From Solirubrobacteraceae bacterium (lineage in GTDB: Bacteria; Actinomycetota; Thermoleophilia; Solirubrobacterales; Solirubrobacteraceae): a stretch of DNA of 64,000 nucleotides. The notes under the pieces were generated by a model. The model saw only the letters and a program-made list of their open reading frames with translations, was not told where the DNA came from and did not search any database. A program made the position numbers and the translations under genes. This document shows, piece after piece, positions 27,341 to 35,108 of this stretch (positions are counted from its first letter, which is position 1; each line of letters opens with the position of its first letter). The stretch lies in NCBI GenBank assembly GCA_031177685.1, contig JAPSGI010000015.1, positions 1 through 64,000 on the forward strand, written 5' to 3'.

Positions 27341-28128
27341 GGCGCGAGCGGCGCGCCGAGGGCGTGGTAGCCGCCGTCCACGTGCAGGATCTCGCCGGTG
27401 ATCGCGCGGGCGCGGTCGGAGAGCAGCCACACGCAGGCGTCGGCCACGGGGGTCGCGTCGCGCGGGTCCCAGCGCAGCGGGGCCTGGCTCGACCACGCCT
27501 CGGCCAGCAGGTCGAAGCCGGGGATGCTGCCGGCGGCCATCGTGCGGATCGGGCCGGCGGAGACGAGGTTGGAGCGGATGCCGCGCGGTCCCAGGTCGCG
27601 GGCCAGGTAGCGGTTGACCGACTCCAGCGCCGCCTTGGCCACGCCCATCCAGTCGTAGGCCGGCCAGGCGACGGTGGCGTCGAAGTCCAGGCCGACGAGG
27701 GCCGCGCCGCCCTCCGCGCGCTCCAGCAGCGGCAGCAGGCCGCCGGCCAGCGCCTTGAGCGAGTACGCGCTGGTGCGGAAGGCCAGCTCGGCCGACTCGG
27801 GCGGGGTGTCGAGGAAGCGCCCGCCCAGGGCGTCCTCGGGCGCGAAGGCGATGGCGTGCACGATCCCGTCCACGGCGCCCCAGCGGTCCTGTAGGTCGGC
27901 GGCCAGCGCCTCCACGTCCGCCGGCCGGTTGACGTCGAGCTCCAGCACGGGCGGCGGCTCCTCGCCCGGCAGCCGCCGGGCCGTGCGCTCGGTGATGCGC
28001 CGCGCGCGTCCGAAGCCGGTGAGGACGATCTCGGCCCCCTCGGCGAGCGCGCGCTGCGCGATCGCGAAGCCGATCGAGCGGTCTGTCAGCACGCCCGTGA
28101 CGACGAGTCGCTTGCCTTCGAGGAGCAT
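27337..28128 (-). CDS. fabI: Enoyl-ACP reductase (FabI)
   Basis: NADH-dependent reduction of enoyl-ACP, the last step of each elongation cycle. The 263-residue SDR-like protein begins MLLEGKRLVVTGVLTDRSIGFAIA, with VHAIAFAPEDAL and the catalytic Tyr and Lys in YDWMGVAKAALES, spaced Y-x6-K as in FabI/InhA. LHVDGGYHALG closes the cofactor site. TAGGCT lies 7 nt before the ATG, so it is transcribed separately from the fab operon it faces. Confidence 0.93.
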   Translation of the reverse strand: MLLEGKRLVVTGVLTDRSIGFAIAQRALAEGAEIVLTGFGRARRITERTARRLPGEEPPPVLELDVNRPADVEALAADLQDRWGAVDGIVHAIAFAPEDALGGRFLDTPPESAELAFRTSAYSLKALAGGLLPLLERAEGGAALVGLDFDATVAWPAYDWMGVAKAALESVNRYLARDLGPRGIRSNLVSAGPIRTMAAGSIPGFDLLAEAWSSQAPLRWDPRDATPVADACVWLLSDRARAITGEILHVDGGYHALGAPLAP

Positions 28129-28135
28129 CGGCCGC

Positions 28136-28141
28136 AGCCTA
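28136..28141 (-). promoter_or_regulatory. -10-like box, leaderless fabI mRNA
   Basis: TAGGCT on the minus strand, 7 nt before the ATG at 28128; the same hexamer and spacing as at murB. Confidence 0.5.
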
Positions 28142-28215
28142 TGGGACGCACCGCTCGGCAGGGACGGCGCAAGTTGCGGAGAATGCTCCGAAATCTCTAA
28201 CGGGAGGTGTTCCCC

Positions 28216-28779
28216 TTGACGAACGGATCCCCCGCCGCTGCGCCGCAGTCCGGCGGCTCCAAGCGCATCCTGCTGATCGTCCTGAGCCTGCTCTTGCTGG
28301 CCGGCGTCGCCGTCGGCTTCTACTTCATCGGCAAGGAAGCCGCGGACGCCGACGCCGCCGAGCAGCGCGGCGAGCGCGAGGGCCGCGCGGCCGAGGCGGC
28401 GACGTACGCTCCCGGGACCCCGAAGTACCAGGCGATCTATGACCGTGGCCAGGCCGCGGGTCGCCGCGCCGGCGAGCGCGCCGGGCGTCGCGAAGGCGAG
28501 CGCATCGGCGCCGAGCGCGGTCGCAAGGTCGGTTTCCAGCGCGGCGAGCGCGTCGGCGACCTGGAGGGCGAGCGCGAGGGAATCCAGTCCGGTGCCGCCG
28601 CGGCGCTGGGCGGGCTGTCCGGCTGGGACGTGGGCGCGTGGTACATCGTCCGCCTGACCACCGGGGCCAACGGCGTGCCGTACGCCATCAGCTCGCGCAA
28701 GGAGATGTCGCCCGACGAGCGCTACGCGATCTGCGCCGACAACCCGGCGGACATCTGCACGGAGCCGACGGGAGGCTGA
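28216..28779 (+). CDS. Membrane-anchored Gly/Arg/Glu repeat protein
   Basis: A 187-residue protein with one N-terminal helix (ILLIVLSLLLLAGVAVGFYFIG), then a highly charged repeat of about residues 75-125 in which Gly recurs every 4 residues (RRAGERAGRREGERIGAERG). The C-terminal 60 residues are polar, with a Cys pair in YAICADNPADIC. The TTG at 28216 is preferred over GTG 28207 because the ribosome site GGGAGG (28202-28207) sits 8 nt before the TTG and overlaps the GTG. Function is unknown. Confidence 0.7.
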   Translation: MTNGSPAAAPQSGGSKRILLIVLSLLLLAGVAVGFYFIGKEAADADAAEQRGEREGRAAEAATYAPGTPKYQAIYDRGQAAGRRAGERAGRREGERIGAERGRKVGFQRGERVGDLEGEREGIQSGAAAALGGLSGWDVGAWYIVRLTTGANGVPYAISSRKEMSPDERYAICADNPADICTEPTGG

Positions 28780-28789
28780 GACTCGGCGG

Positions 28790-28825
28790 GGGCGGCGGCC
28801 GTCGGGAAACCCACGGTCGCCGCCC
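28790..28825 (+). terminator. Long hairpin, probable terminator without T tract
   Basis: Outer stem GGGCGGCG/CGCCGCCC (28790-28797, 28818-28825), then CCGT/ACGG and GGG/CCC around an AAA loop with only single-base bulges. It lies 10 bp after the repeat-protein stop and just before the next -10 box. Confidence 0.6.
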
Positions 28826-28832
28826 GCCGCTC

Positions 28833-28838
28833 TAGAGT
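28833..28838 (+). promoter_or_regulatory. -10-like box, leaderless nuclease-like mRNA
   Basis: TAGAGT, 8 nt before the ATG at 28847. Confidence 0.45.
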
Positions 28839-28846
28839 CGCCGAGC

Positions 28847-29848
28847 ATGGCGGTCGTCGCCCAGCCCAAGCCGCCGGCGGCGGTCCTCGAGGAGCCGCCG
28901 GACGAGGTCAAGCAGCGCGTGCGCGAGCTCGGCGCGGCGCTGGACGAGGCGATTCCCAAGCGGGCGCTGGACCAGAACCTGCTGATCGCGACGTGGAACA
29001 TCCGCCACTTCGGGGGGCTGACCGAGAAGTGGGAGACGGAGGAGGGGGACAGCCCCAAGCGCAACCTCGCGGACGTGCGGGCGATCGCGGAGATCCTCGG
29101 GCGCTTCGACGTGGTTGCGGTGCAGGAGGCGCGCGAGGACCTCAAGGCCCTGCGCCACGTGCTCAAGGTGCTGGGCCCCGAATGGGGCCTGATCCTCACC
29201 GACGTCAATCCGCCGCCGGCGGGCAACGGCGAGCGCCTGGCGTTCGTGTTCGACACGCGCCGCGTGAAGCCGTCGGGGCTCGCCGCGGAGCTCGTCGTCC
29301 CGCCCGCGGAGCGCCGGCGGCGCGGGATCCGCAAGCGGGCCCTGGACAAGCAGTTCGTGCGCACGCCCTACGCGGTGAGCTTCCAGTCCGGCGGTCAGAC
29401 GTTCATCCTCGTGACGCTGCACGTGATCTACGGCAAGAAGGCCGAGGAGCGCACCCCCGAGCTGGCCGGCATCGCGCAGTGGCTGGCGAACTGGGCCAAG
29501 CGCGTGTCCGACGAGTACCACCAGAACCTGATCGCGCTGGGCGACTTCAACATCGACCGCGAGGACGACCCCAACTACCAGGCCTTCACCTCGACCGGGC
29601 TGACTCCTCCGCCCGAGCTGCGCGAGTTCTCTCGGACGATCACCGACCGGCCCGGCGAGGAGCACTTCTACGACCAGATCGCGTGGTTCGTCGAGGAGGG
29701 CGAGGCCAAGCTGACGATGGACTACACCGGCCACGCCGGGCGCTTCGAGTGGACGAAGCACCTGCTGCACGACGTCGACCCCGACGAGAAGTCGTTTCGC
29801 ATCTCCGACCACTACCCGCTGTGGGCGGAGTTCTCGGTGCGCGAGTAG
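28847..29848 (+). CDS. Endonuclease/exonuclease/phosphatase family protein
   Basis: A 333-residue protein with the EEP fold signatures in order: LLIATWNIRHF near residue 45, VVAVQEAREDL, the central LVTLHVIYG strand, LIALGDFNIDRED and the terminal catalytic SDHYPLWAEF. No signal peptide is seen, so it should act inside the cell. Substrates of this superfamily range from DNA to phospholipids and cannot be assigned here. The following tad-type genes are 36 bp downstream and unrelated in function. Confidence 0.87.
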   Translation: MAVVAQPKPPAAVLEEPPDEVKQRVRELGAALDEAIPKRALDQNLLIATWNIRHFGGLTEKWETEEGDSPKRNLADVRAIAEILGRFDVVAVQEAREDLKALRHVLKVLGPEWGLILTDVNPPPAGNGERLAFVFDTRRVKPSGLAAELVVPPAERRRRGIRKRALDKQFVRTPYAVSFQSGGQTFILVTLHVIYGKKAEERTPELAGIAQWLANWAKRVSDEYHQNLIALGDFNIDREDDPNYQAFTSTGLTPPPELREFSRTITDRPGEEHFYDQIAWFVEEGEAKLTMDYTGHAGRFEWTKHLLHDVDPDEKSFRISDHYPLWAEFSVRE

Positions 29849-29884
29849 GGGGCGAGGTTCGACGCGCCCGGCCCTCTTCGGGGC

Positions 29885-31072
29885 ATGGGCGACGCGGAGG
29901 CGCTGGAGGAGCTGGCGGGCTCGCTGCGCGAGCGGCTGCTGCGCGAGGCGGACGCGGTGGACGGGCGCGCCGACCTGCACGAGCGCATCGGCGAGCTGGT
30001 CGAGCGCGAGTGCGGGCTGCTGGACCCCGACGCCCGTGCGCAGCTGGTCGCGACGGTCGCCGAGCGCTCCTTCGGGCTCGGGCCGCTGGAGCCGCTGCTC
30101 CGCGACCCCGAGGTCGACGAGGTGATGGTCAACGGGCCGGGCGCCGTGTGGGTGGAGCGCGGTGGGCGGCTGGAACGTGCGGCCGCGGGGTTCGGGTCGG
30201 TGGAGGAGCTGCGGCACGCGATCGAGCGGATCCTGGCCCCGCTGGGCCGGCGGGTCGACGAGGCGTGCCCGCTGGTCGACGCGCGGCTGCCCGACGGGTC
30301 GCGGGTCAACGTGGTGATCGCGCCGCTGGCGCTGGACGGCCCGGTCCTGACCATCCGGCGCTTTCGCCGGCGCGGGCTGTCCGCGGACGAACTGGTCGCG
30401 GCGGGAACGCTGGTCCCGGCGCTGCGCGACTTCCTGGCGCGGTGCGTGCGCGCGAGGCTGAACCTGTTGGTCAGCGGGGGCACCGGGTCGGGGAAGACCA
30501 CGACGCTGAACGCGCTGTCGGAGTTCATCCCGGCGGGGGAGCGGATCGTCACGGTGGAGGACGCCGCGGAGCTGCGGCTGCGCCAGCCCCACGTGGTGCG
30601 CCTGGAGGCACGGCCGGCGAACCTGGAGGGGCGCGGCGAGGTGACGATCCGCGGGCTGGTGCGCAACGCGCTGCGCATGCGCCCGGACCGGATCGTGGTC
30701 GGCGAGGTCCGGGGGGCCGAGGCGCTCGACATGCTCTCTGCGATGACCACCGGCCACGACGGGTCGCTGTCGACCGTCCACGCCGGCTCGCCCGAGGAGG
30801 CCGTGCGCCGGATCGAGACGCTCGCGCTGATGTCGGGGGTGGGCCTCCCGCACGCCGCGATCCGCGAGCAGGTCGCCGACGCGATCGACCTCGTGGTCCA
30901 CCAGGCCCGCCGCCGCGACGGGACCCGGCGCGTCACGGCGGTCGCCGAGGTCGTCCGGGCGGCCGGCGGGGTGGGCGTGCGCGAGCTCTACTCGTTCGGC
31001 GACGACCGCCCGCGGTGGCGAGCGGCGTTGACGGAGCGGCTGTCGCGGCGGCTGGGGGAGGCCTCCGAGTGA
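29885..31072 (+). CDS. cpaF: CpaF/TadA-type secretion ATPase
   Basis: A 395-residue hexameric-type ATPase for a Tad/Flp pilus or related type II secretion machine. PLLRDPEVDEVMVNGP is the CpaF N-terminal mark; Walker A is LVSGGTGSGKTT; then VTVEDAAELRL, Walker B RIVVGEVRGAEALDML and the His box TTGHDGSLSTVHAGSP. It leads a short set with tadB-like and tadC-like genes. No pilin, prepilin peptidase or secretin gene is nearby. Confidence 0.93.
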   Translation: MGDAEALEELAGSLRERLLREADAVDGRADLHERIGELVERECGLLDPDARAQLVATVAERSFGLGPLEPLLRDPEVDEVMVNGPGAVWVERGGRLERAAAGFGSVEELRHAIERILAPLGRRVDEACPLVDARLPDGSRVNVVIAPLALDGPVLTIRRFRRRGLSADELVAAGTLVPALRDFLARCVRARLNLLVSGGTGSGKTTTLNALSEFIPAGERIVTVEDAAELRLRQPHVVRLEARPANLEGRGEVTIRGLVRNALRMRPDRIVVGEVRGAEALDMLSAMTTGHDGSLSTVHAGSPEEAVRRIETLALMSGVGLPHAAIREQVADAIDLVVHQARRRDGTRRVTAVAEVVRAAGGVGVRELYSFGDDRPRWRAALTERLSRRLGEASE

Positions 31073-31294
31073 CGGCGGCGTGTGCGACCGCCCCACCTGG
31101 CCCGCTCGGCCTCTTTCGCGCCATCTCGCGGCGCCGCCACGCCGTCACTTCGCCGCCGTCTCGCGGCCGGCGTTCGGCCGGGGGCCGGTCGGGGTGGTGG
31201 TGGCGGTGTTCGGCCGGGTCGTCAGCATGGTGAGGGCGGCCTTCGGCGGGCGGCCGGTCGCGGTGCGTTTTTCGGTGATCCGTCCCGTCTTCGC
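31073..31294. other. Non-coding gap between cpaF and tadB
   Basis: A 222-bp GC-rich stretch with repeated cggccg-type words. Short open frames pass through it but start on poor sites and resemble nothing, so I see no gene here. A run of five T at 31268-31272 is not preceded by a clear hairpin. Confidence 0.5.
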
Positions 31295-32149
31295 GTGAGT
31301 GTCGCGGCGCTGATGGCGGGGGTGGCGGCGGGGGTTGGCGTTTTTGCCGTCTGGGACCTGATCGCGGCGGTGGAGGGGGCGGTGCTCTCGCGTGGGCTCG
31401 CGCGGGCGGTCGCGCCGCTGCGGCGCGCCGGGGGAGAGGGGCGGGAACCGACGGCTCCCGAGCGGCGCCGGCTCGCCGTGCTCGCCGCCGCGGCGCTCCT
31501 GGGCGCCGGATGGTTGGTCGCGGGCCCGCTCGCCGGCGCGGTCCTGGCCGCCGGTGGGCCGTGGGCGGTGGTCGCCTTGGTGCGGGCGCGGCGGCGCCGC
31601 TGGCGTGAGGCGCTCGCCGCCGGCGCTCCGGTCGCGGCGCGGGCTCTGGCCGACGCGCTCGCGGGTCGGCACTCGCTGCGCGGGGCCCTATCCGCGGTGG
31701 CGGCCGACGGCGGCGTTGCGACTCCGGCCGGCGGCGAGCTGCGCGCCGTCGCCCGGGCGCTGGCGCTGGGAGAGCCGACCGAGGAGGCGCTCACGCGGCT
31801 GCGCGAGCGCGCGGGCCCCGGCCCGTGGGAGACGCTGGTCGCGGCGATGCTCCTGCAGCGCGAGGCGGGCGGCGACCTCGCGGGTCTGCTGCGCGGTACC
31901 GCGGACGCGCTCGAGGAAGCCGCGCGCCTGGAGCGCGACGCGCGCACCGCGACCGCCCAGGCGCGATTCACCGGCCTGCTGGTCTGCGCGCTCCCGTGCG
32001 CCGCCGCGGTCCTGGCGGAGCTGGCCCGCCCCGGCTACCTCGCAGGGCTCGCGCAGTCGCCACTGACGATCTGGCTCGCCGGCTGTGCCGTCGCGTTCCA
32101 GCTCACGGCCCTCCTCCTGATAACCCGCCTCGCCCGCATCCGCGAATGA
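31295..32149 (+). CDS. tadB: TadB-like type II/Tad secretion membrane protein
   Basis: A 284-residue inner-membrane platform protein. Hydrophobic helices lie at the N-terminus (LMAGVAAGVGVFAVWDLI), around residues 60-95 and in two C-terminal segments (LLVCALPCAAAVLAELA; LTIWLAGCAVAFQLTALLL). Between them the T2SSF helical domain reads PVAARALADALAGRHSLRGAL to REAGGDLAGLL. I placed the start at GTG 31295; ATG 31313 is possible, and the frame stays open upstream. Position after cpaF supports the call. Confidence 0.8.
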   Translation: MSVAALMAGVAAGVGVFAVWDLIAAVEGAVLSRGLARAVAPLRRAGGEGREPTAPERRRLAVLAAAALLGAGWLVAGPLAGAVLAAGGPWAVVALVRARRRRWREALAAGAPVAARALADALAGRHSLRGALSAVAADGGVATPAGGELRAVARALALGEPTEEALTRLRERAGPGPWETLVAAMLLQREAGGDLAGLLRGTADALEEAARLERDARTATAQARFTGLLVCALPCAAAVLAELARPGYLAGLAQSPLTIWLAGCAVAFQLTALLLITRLARIRE

Positions 32150-32164
32150 CCGCCCCACGAAATC

Positions 32165-32203
32165 GCGTGCAGTTAAGCCGCTATAGGCGGCTCAACGGCA
32201 CGC
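32165..32203. repeat. 39-nt imperfect palindrome
   Basis: Arms GCGTGC/GCACGC, GTT/AAC and AGCCGC/GCGGCT pair around a TATAG centre, interrupted by two single mismatches per arm. It lies between tadB and tadC. Its length and central CTATAG resemble the palindrome at 44918-44956, but the arms differ. It could be a transcription attenuator within the tad operon. Confidence 0.6.
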
Positions 32204-32276
32204 AAGTTGCGGGAGGCCGCGGCCGCGCCGGCGGGGCGAGCGGCGGGCGGGCGGGCCGTGCGGAAGGAGGCGCGCG

Positions 32277-33098
32277 GTGAGTCTGGCGGTGGCGCTGGCC
32301 GCCCTGGCCGGAGCCGCGGCGGCATGCGGGCTCGTGGACGTCGCGACGGCGCCCCGCCGGCGGCGGGCGGGGCCGGAGCGGCTGGTCCGGGTGCTCGTGG
32401 CGTTCGGGCGGCGCGTCGGGGCGCCCGTGCCCGCCGGGGACCTCAACGCGCGGCTGGATGCGGCCGGCCGGCCGCTCGGACTCGCGGCGGGAGACGTGAC
32501 CGCGCTGAAGGGCGCCGGCGCGGTCGTCGCGCTGATCGCGGGCGCGCCGCTGGCCGGCGCGCTCCCGGGACGGCTCCCGTTGCTGGCCGCGGCGCTGCTG
32601 CCGCTCGCCGGCCTCTTCGCACCCGACCTGCTGCTCGCGCGCCGCACGCGGGCGCGCCGGCGCGCGATGGAGGCGCAGCTGCCCGATCTCCTCGACCTGC
32701 TGCGGGTCTCGATCGAGGCCGGGCTGACCACCGGGCGCGCCCTGGGCGAGGTGGGAAGGCGGCACAGCGGCCTGCTCGCGCGCGAGTGGCGGGCCGCGTC
32801 GGCCCAGCTGGCGCTCGGCGTCCCGCGCGACGAGGCGCTGGAGCGCCTCGCCCGCCGCTGCCCCACGCCGGCGATGGCGGCGCTGGCCGCGGCACTGCGC
32901 CGCGCCGAGCGTCACGGTGCCCCGCTCGCCGGCACGCTCGCCGCCCAGGCCGCCGAGGCACGCGCCACCCGCGCCCGCCGCATCCGCGAGCGCGCCGCCA
33001 AGGCCGCGCCGAAGATCCAGCTCGTCGTGGCGCTCCTCCTCGTCCCGAGCGTGCTGCTCCTGGTCGCCGGCGCCCTCGTGGCTGCGTTCGTGCAATGA
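32277..33098 (+). CDS. tadC: TadC-like type II/Tad secretion membrane protein
   Basis: A 273-residue partner of the TadB-like protein. The T2SSF domain is AMEAQLPDLLDLLRVSIEAGL through RRAERHGAPLAGTLAAQA, with hydrophobic helices at the N-terminus, middle and C-terminus (LVVALLLVPSVLLLVAGAL). The GTG start is fixed by a very strong ribosome site, GGAAGGAGG, ending 6 nt upstream. It closes the cpaF-tadB-tadC set. Confidence 0.85.
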   Translation: MSLAVALAALAGAAAACGLVDVATAPRRRRAGPERLVRVLVAFGRRVGAPVPAGDLNARLDAAGRPLGLAAGDVTALKGAGAVVALIAGAPLAGALPGRLPLLAAALLPLAGLFAPDLLLARRTRARRRAMEAQLPDLLDLLRVSIEAGLTTGRALGEVGRRHSGLLAREWRAASAQLALGVPRDEALERLARRCPTPAMAALAAALRRAERHGAPLAGTLAAQAAEARATRARRIRERAAKAAPKIQLVVALLLVPSVLLLVAGALVAAFVQ

Positions 33099-33103
33099 GG
33101 ACA

Positions 33104-33190
33104 CGGCCGCTTTGACGCCGCCGGTTCGACGGGCGCGGCCGTTCGGCAGTCCCGGCCGTTCGACAGTCACGCCCGGCTTGACGGTCACGA
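33104..33190. repeat. Degenerate tandem repeats of about 17 bp
   Basis: Five imperfect units resembling CGGCCGTTCGACAGTCA begin near 33104, 33121, 33136, 33153 and 33173. They fill the gap after tadC. No function can be read from them. Confidence 0.45.
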
Positions 33191-33242
33191 CCGGGTGGCC
33201 ACCGGCGCCACCCCAGTCGCCGCCTTTCAAGCAACGACGGGC

Positions 33243-33270
33243 CGCCGGGGCTCAGAACAGAACCCCGGCG
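33243..33270. terminator. Possible hairpin between convergent genes
   Basis: CGCCGGGG (33243-33250) pairs with CCCCGGCG (33263-33270) across a 12-nt loop, between tadC and the DUF3352 gene. No T tract on either strand, so termination is uncertain. Confidence 0.4.
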
Positions 33271-33283
33271 ACCCGCCCCGGCC

Positions 33284-34861
33284 CTACTTCAGGTTCAGCA
33301 CGATTCGCGCGAGCTGCTTGTCGCCCTGCACGCGCGACCCCGCCGCCAGCGTGGTGAACGCGCCGAGGTACTGGCGGATCTGCGCCGCGGCCTCGGGGCT
33401 CGCGGCGGCCACCAGCTCCGCGATCGGCGCGAACGCCACGTACAGCGCGGGCTGCCCGCCGCCCAGCGACGACGTCGCCTGCTGGAACTGCGGCGAGTCG
33501 CCGAGCGTCTTGTTCGGCGACAGGGCCCGGCGGGTCGCCGCGTCCGTGTAGGCGATCACGAGCCGGTCCCCGCGCAGGACGGCGTTGATCGTCCCCGGCA
33601 GTCGCGGGATCTCGATCTTCAGCCCCCGCGCGCCCGCCACGTTGGCGTCCGAGACGGTGACCCCCTCACCCGCCTGCCGCGCGATCAGCGGCTGGAGCCG
33701 GTCGAGCACGCGGCGCGCGGCCGCGGGCTCCGGCGTCTGGATCACGACGCCGCCGCCCACCGTCAGGATGCTGGAGCCCTCCGCGAACACCGCCATCTCG
33801 CCCAGCGCGGGGATGATGTCGCGGTTGAGGTCCAGGCCGGTCACGGCGCGGACCTGCTGCTCCGCGGTCTGGACGATGCCGGCGCCCACGCCGCTGCCGA
33901 TCTGGTCGAGCGTCTGCTTGAGCAGCTGGCCGAGGTTGGGCAGCCCCAGCGCCAGCCAGGCGTCGCCCGGGAGCTCGGGCACGAGCTCGCTCGGCCGGGC
34001 CTTGCGCGCCTGGGCCGTGAGGCCGGAGATCGCCTCCAGCGTCACGTTGTCGGGCTTTGCGTCGAGGGTCATCGTGACCGGCTGGTTGGCGTTGCCGAGC
34101 AGCTGCTGCAGGTTCTGCGGGCCGATCGGCACCCGTCCCTGCGCGCCGAGCGAGGTGATCAGCGCCCGCGTGTCCACGAAGGCGAAGCCGAGCTTGTCGT
34201 CGCCGTCCTTCGCCGCATCGGAGAACTGCTTGTTGTCGGTCAGGCCCTCGCCCTTGGAGGCGTCGACCGCCGCCTTGAAGGCCCGCTCGGTCCCGATCAC
34301 GACGTAGTCGTCCACCACGCCGGCCGCCGACTGGTCGTCGGCGTCGAAGCGGTACTCGACGCCGTCGTACTCGCGCTTGGGCGCCTTGGGCGTCTCCTGG
34401 TCGCCGAGCTCGTTCACCGCGTCCTTCGCCTTGTCGGTGTCCTTGACCGCCACGATCGCCGCGACCTGCGACTCGTCGCCGGTCGTGTCGAGCGTCGTCA
34501 CGGCCAGGCCGGCCCGGCGCCCCAGCCACGGCTCGATGTCGTCCTCGTAGGTCATCTTCGAGCCGGAGTCGCGGATGGACCGGTTGATCAGGTCCTCGAT
34601 CCGCTTGCCGGGATCGTTCACGCCGAGGACCTTCTTGGCGATCGCGTCGACCGCTTCCTTCTGATCGCCCTCGGGCCGCACCTGGGCGGTGAGCCAGATC
34701 AGCGTGTTCTTCGGAGCGATCTTGGCGGGATCCGCGTCCTCGTCGCCGCCACCGCCTCCGCCGCACCCGGCGGCGACCAGGGCCGCGAGCGCGAGCAGAA
34801 CTGCGACCAGCGCCGGAACGGCGCGCCGGGAAAGAGATGAGAGGGGGGATACGCGCGGCAC
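33284..34861 (-). CDS. DUF3352-like lipoprotein
   Basis: A 525-residue protein. The N-terminus is a lipoprotein signal: basic residues, ALVAVLLALAALVAAGC with the lipobox Cys at residue 33, then a Gly run and acidic linker. The rest (PKNTLIWLTAQVRPEGDQK onward, with DDYVVIGTERAFKAAVDA and WLALGLPNLGQLLKQTL) matches DUF3352, a family of unknown function common in actinobacteria. GTG 34861 follows AAGGAGG by 6 nt on the minus strand, which fixes the start. It is divergent from mraZ, so it may be linked to envelope growth by position only. Confidence 0.83.
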   Translation of the reverse strand: MPRVSPLSSLSRRAVPALVAVLLALAALVAAGCGGGGGGDEDADPAKIAPKNTLIWLTAQVRPEGDQKEAVDAIAKKVLGVNDPGKRIEDLINRSIRDSGSKMTYEDDIEPWLGRRAGLAVTTLDTTGDESQVAAIVAVKDTDKAKDAVNELGDQETPKAPKREYDGVEYRFDADDQSAAGVVDDYVVIGTERAFKAAVDASKGEGLTDNKQFSDAAKDGDDKLGFAFVDTRALITSLGAQGRVPIGPQNLQQLLGNANQPVTMTLDAKPDNVTLEAISGLTAQARKARPSELVPELPGDAWLALGLPNLGQLLKQTLDQIGSGVGAGIVQTAEQQVRAVTGLDLNRDIIPALGEMAVFAEGSSILTVGGGVVIQTPEPAAARRVLDRLQPLIARQAGEGVTVSDANVAGARGLKIEIPRLPGTINAVLRGDRLVIAYTDAATRRALSPNKTLGDSPQFQQATSSLGGGQPALYVAFAPIAELVAAASPEAAAQIRQYLGAFTTLAAGSRVQGDKQLARIVLNLK

Positions 34862-34990
34862 GAAGGGCCTCCTTGGCGGGAGCGGGGAACGGCGCAGGAT
34901 GCTAGCGGCGCGCCGGCCGGCAAGACCCCGCCTACCGAACGCGGGGTGGGCCGGCGCTAAAGCTCCGTGGGAGAAAAGTCGAAGAAAGGG

Positions 34991-35019
34991 TTGCAGAGTG
35001 GGGCAAAGTGGGATACCTT
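34991..35019 (+). promoter_or_regulatory. mraZ/dcw promoter with MraZ boxes
   Basis: TTGCAG (34991-34996), 17-bp spacer, TACCTT (35014-35019). Two GTGGG boxes at 34998-35002 and 35008-35012, exactly 10 bp apart, fill the spacer. GTGGG repeats at this period are the known MraZ target, so autorepression is likely. Further GTGGG words lie at 34946 and 34967. Confidence 0.75.
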
Positions 35020-35037
35020 CGCCTCGCACAGCGACTT

Positions 35038-35080
35038 GGACCGGGGTGGCGGGGCTCCTCCCACTCCGCCACCTCGGTCC
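35038..35080 (+). promoter_or_regulatory. Leader hairpin upstream of mraZ
   Basis: A 15-bp stem (35038-35052 with 35066-35080) with one G-U wobble and a 13-nt loop, in the transcribed leader about 28 nt before the mraZ start. There is no T tract. It might protect the mRNA, modulate mraZ translation or act as a pause site. Confidence 0.6.
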
Positions 35081-35108
35081 TCGAAGCCCCCCAGCCACCA
35101 AGGATCCA

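Noticed and set aside
28207-28209. GTG start for the Gly/Arg repeat protein
   Set aside because: It overlaps the ribosome site GGGAGG; the TTG 9 nt later has correct spacing.
31080-31298. Possible 72-residue gene between cpaF and tadB
   Set aside because: No ribosome site, no -10 box, low-complexity translation and no recognisable family.
33104-33190. CRISPR array
   Set aside because: Repeats are short, imperfect and directly adjoining, with no spacers and no cas genes nearby.
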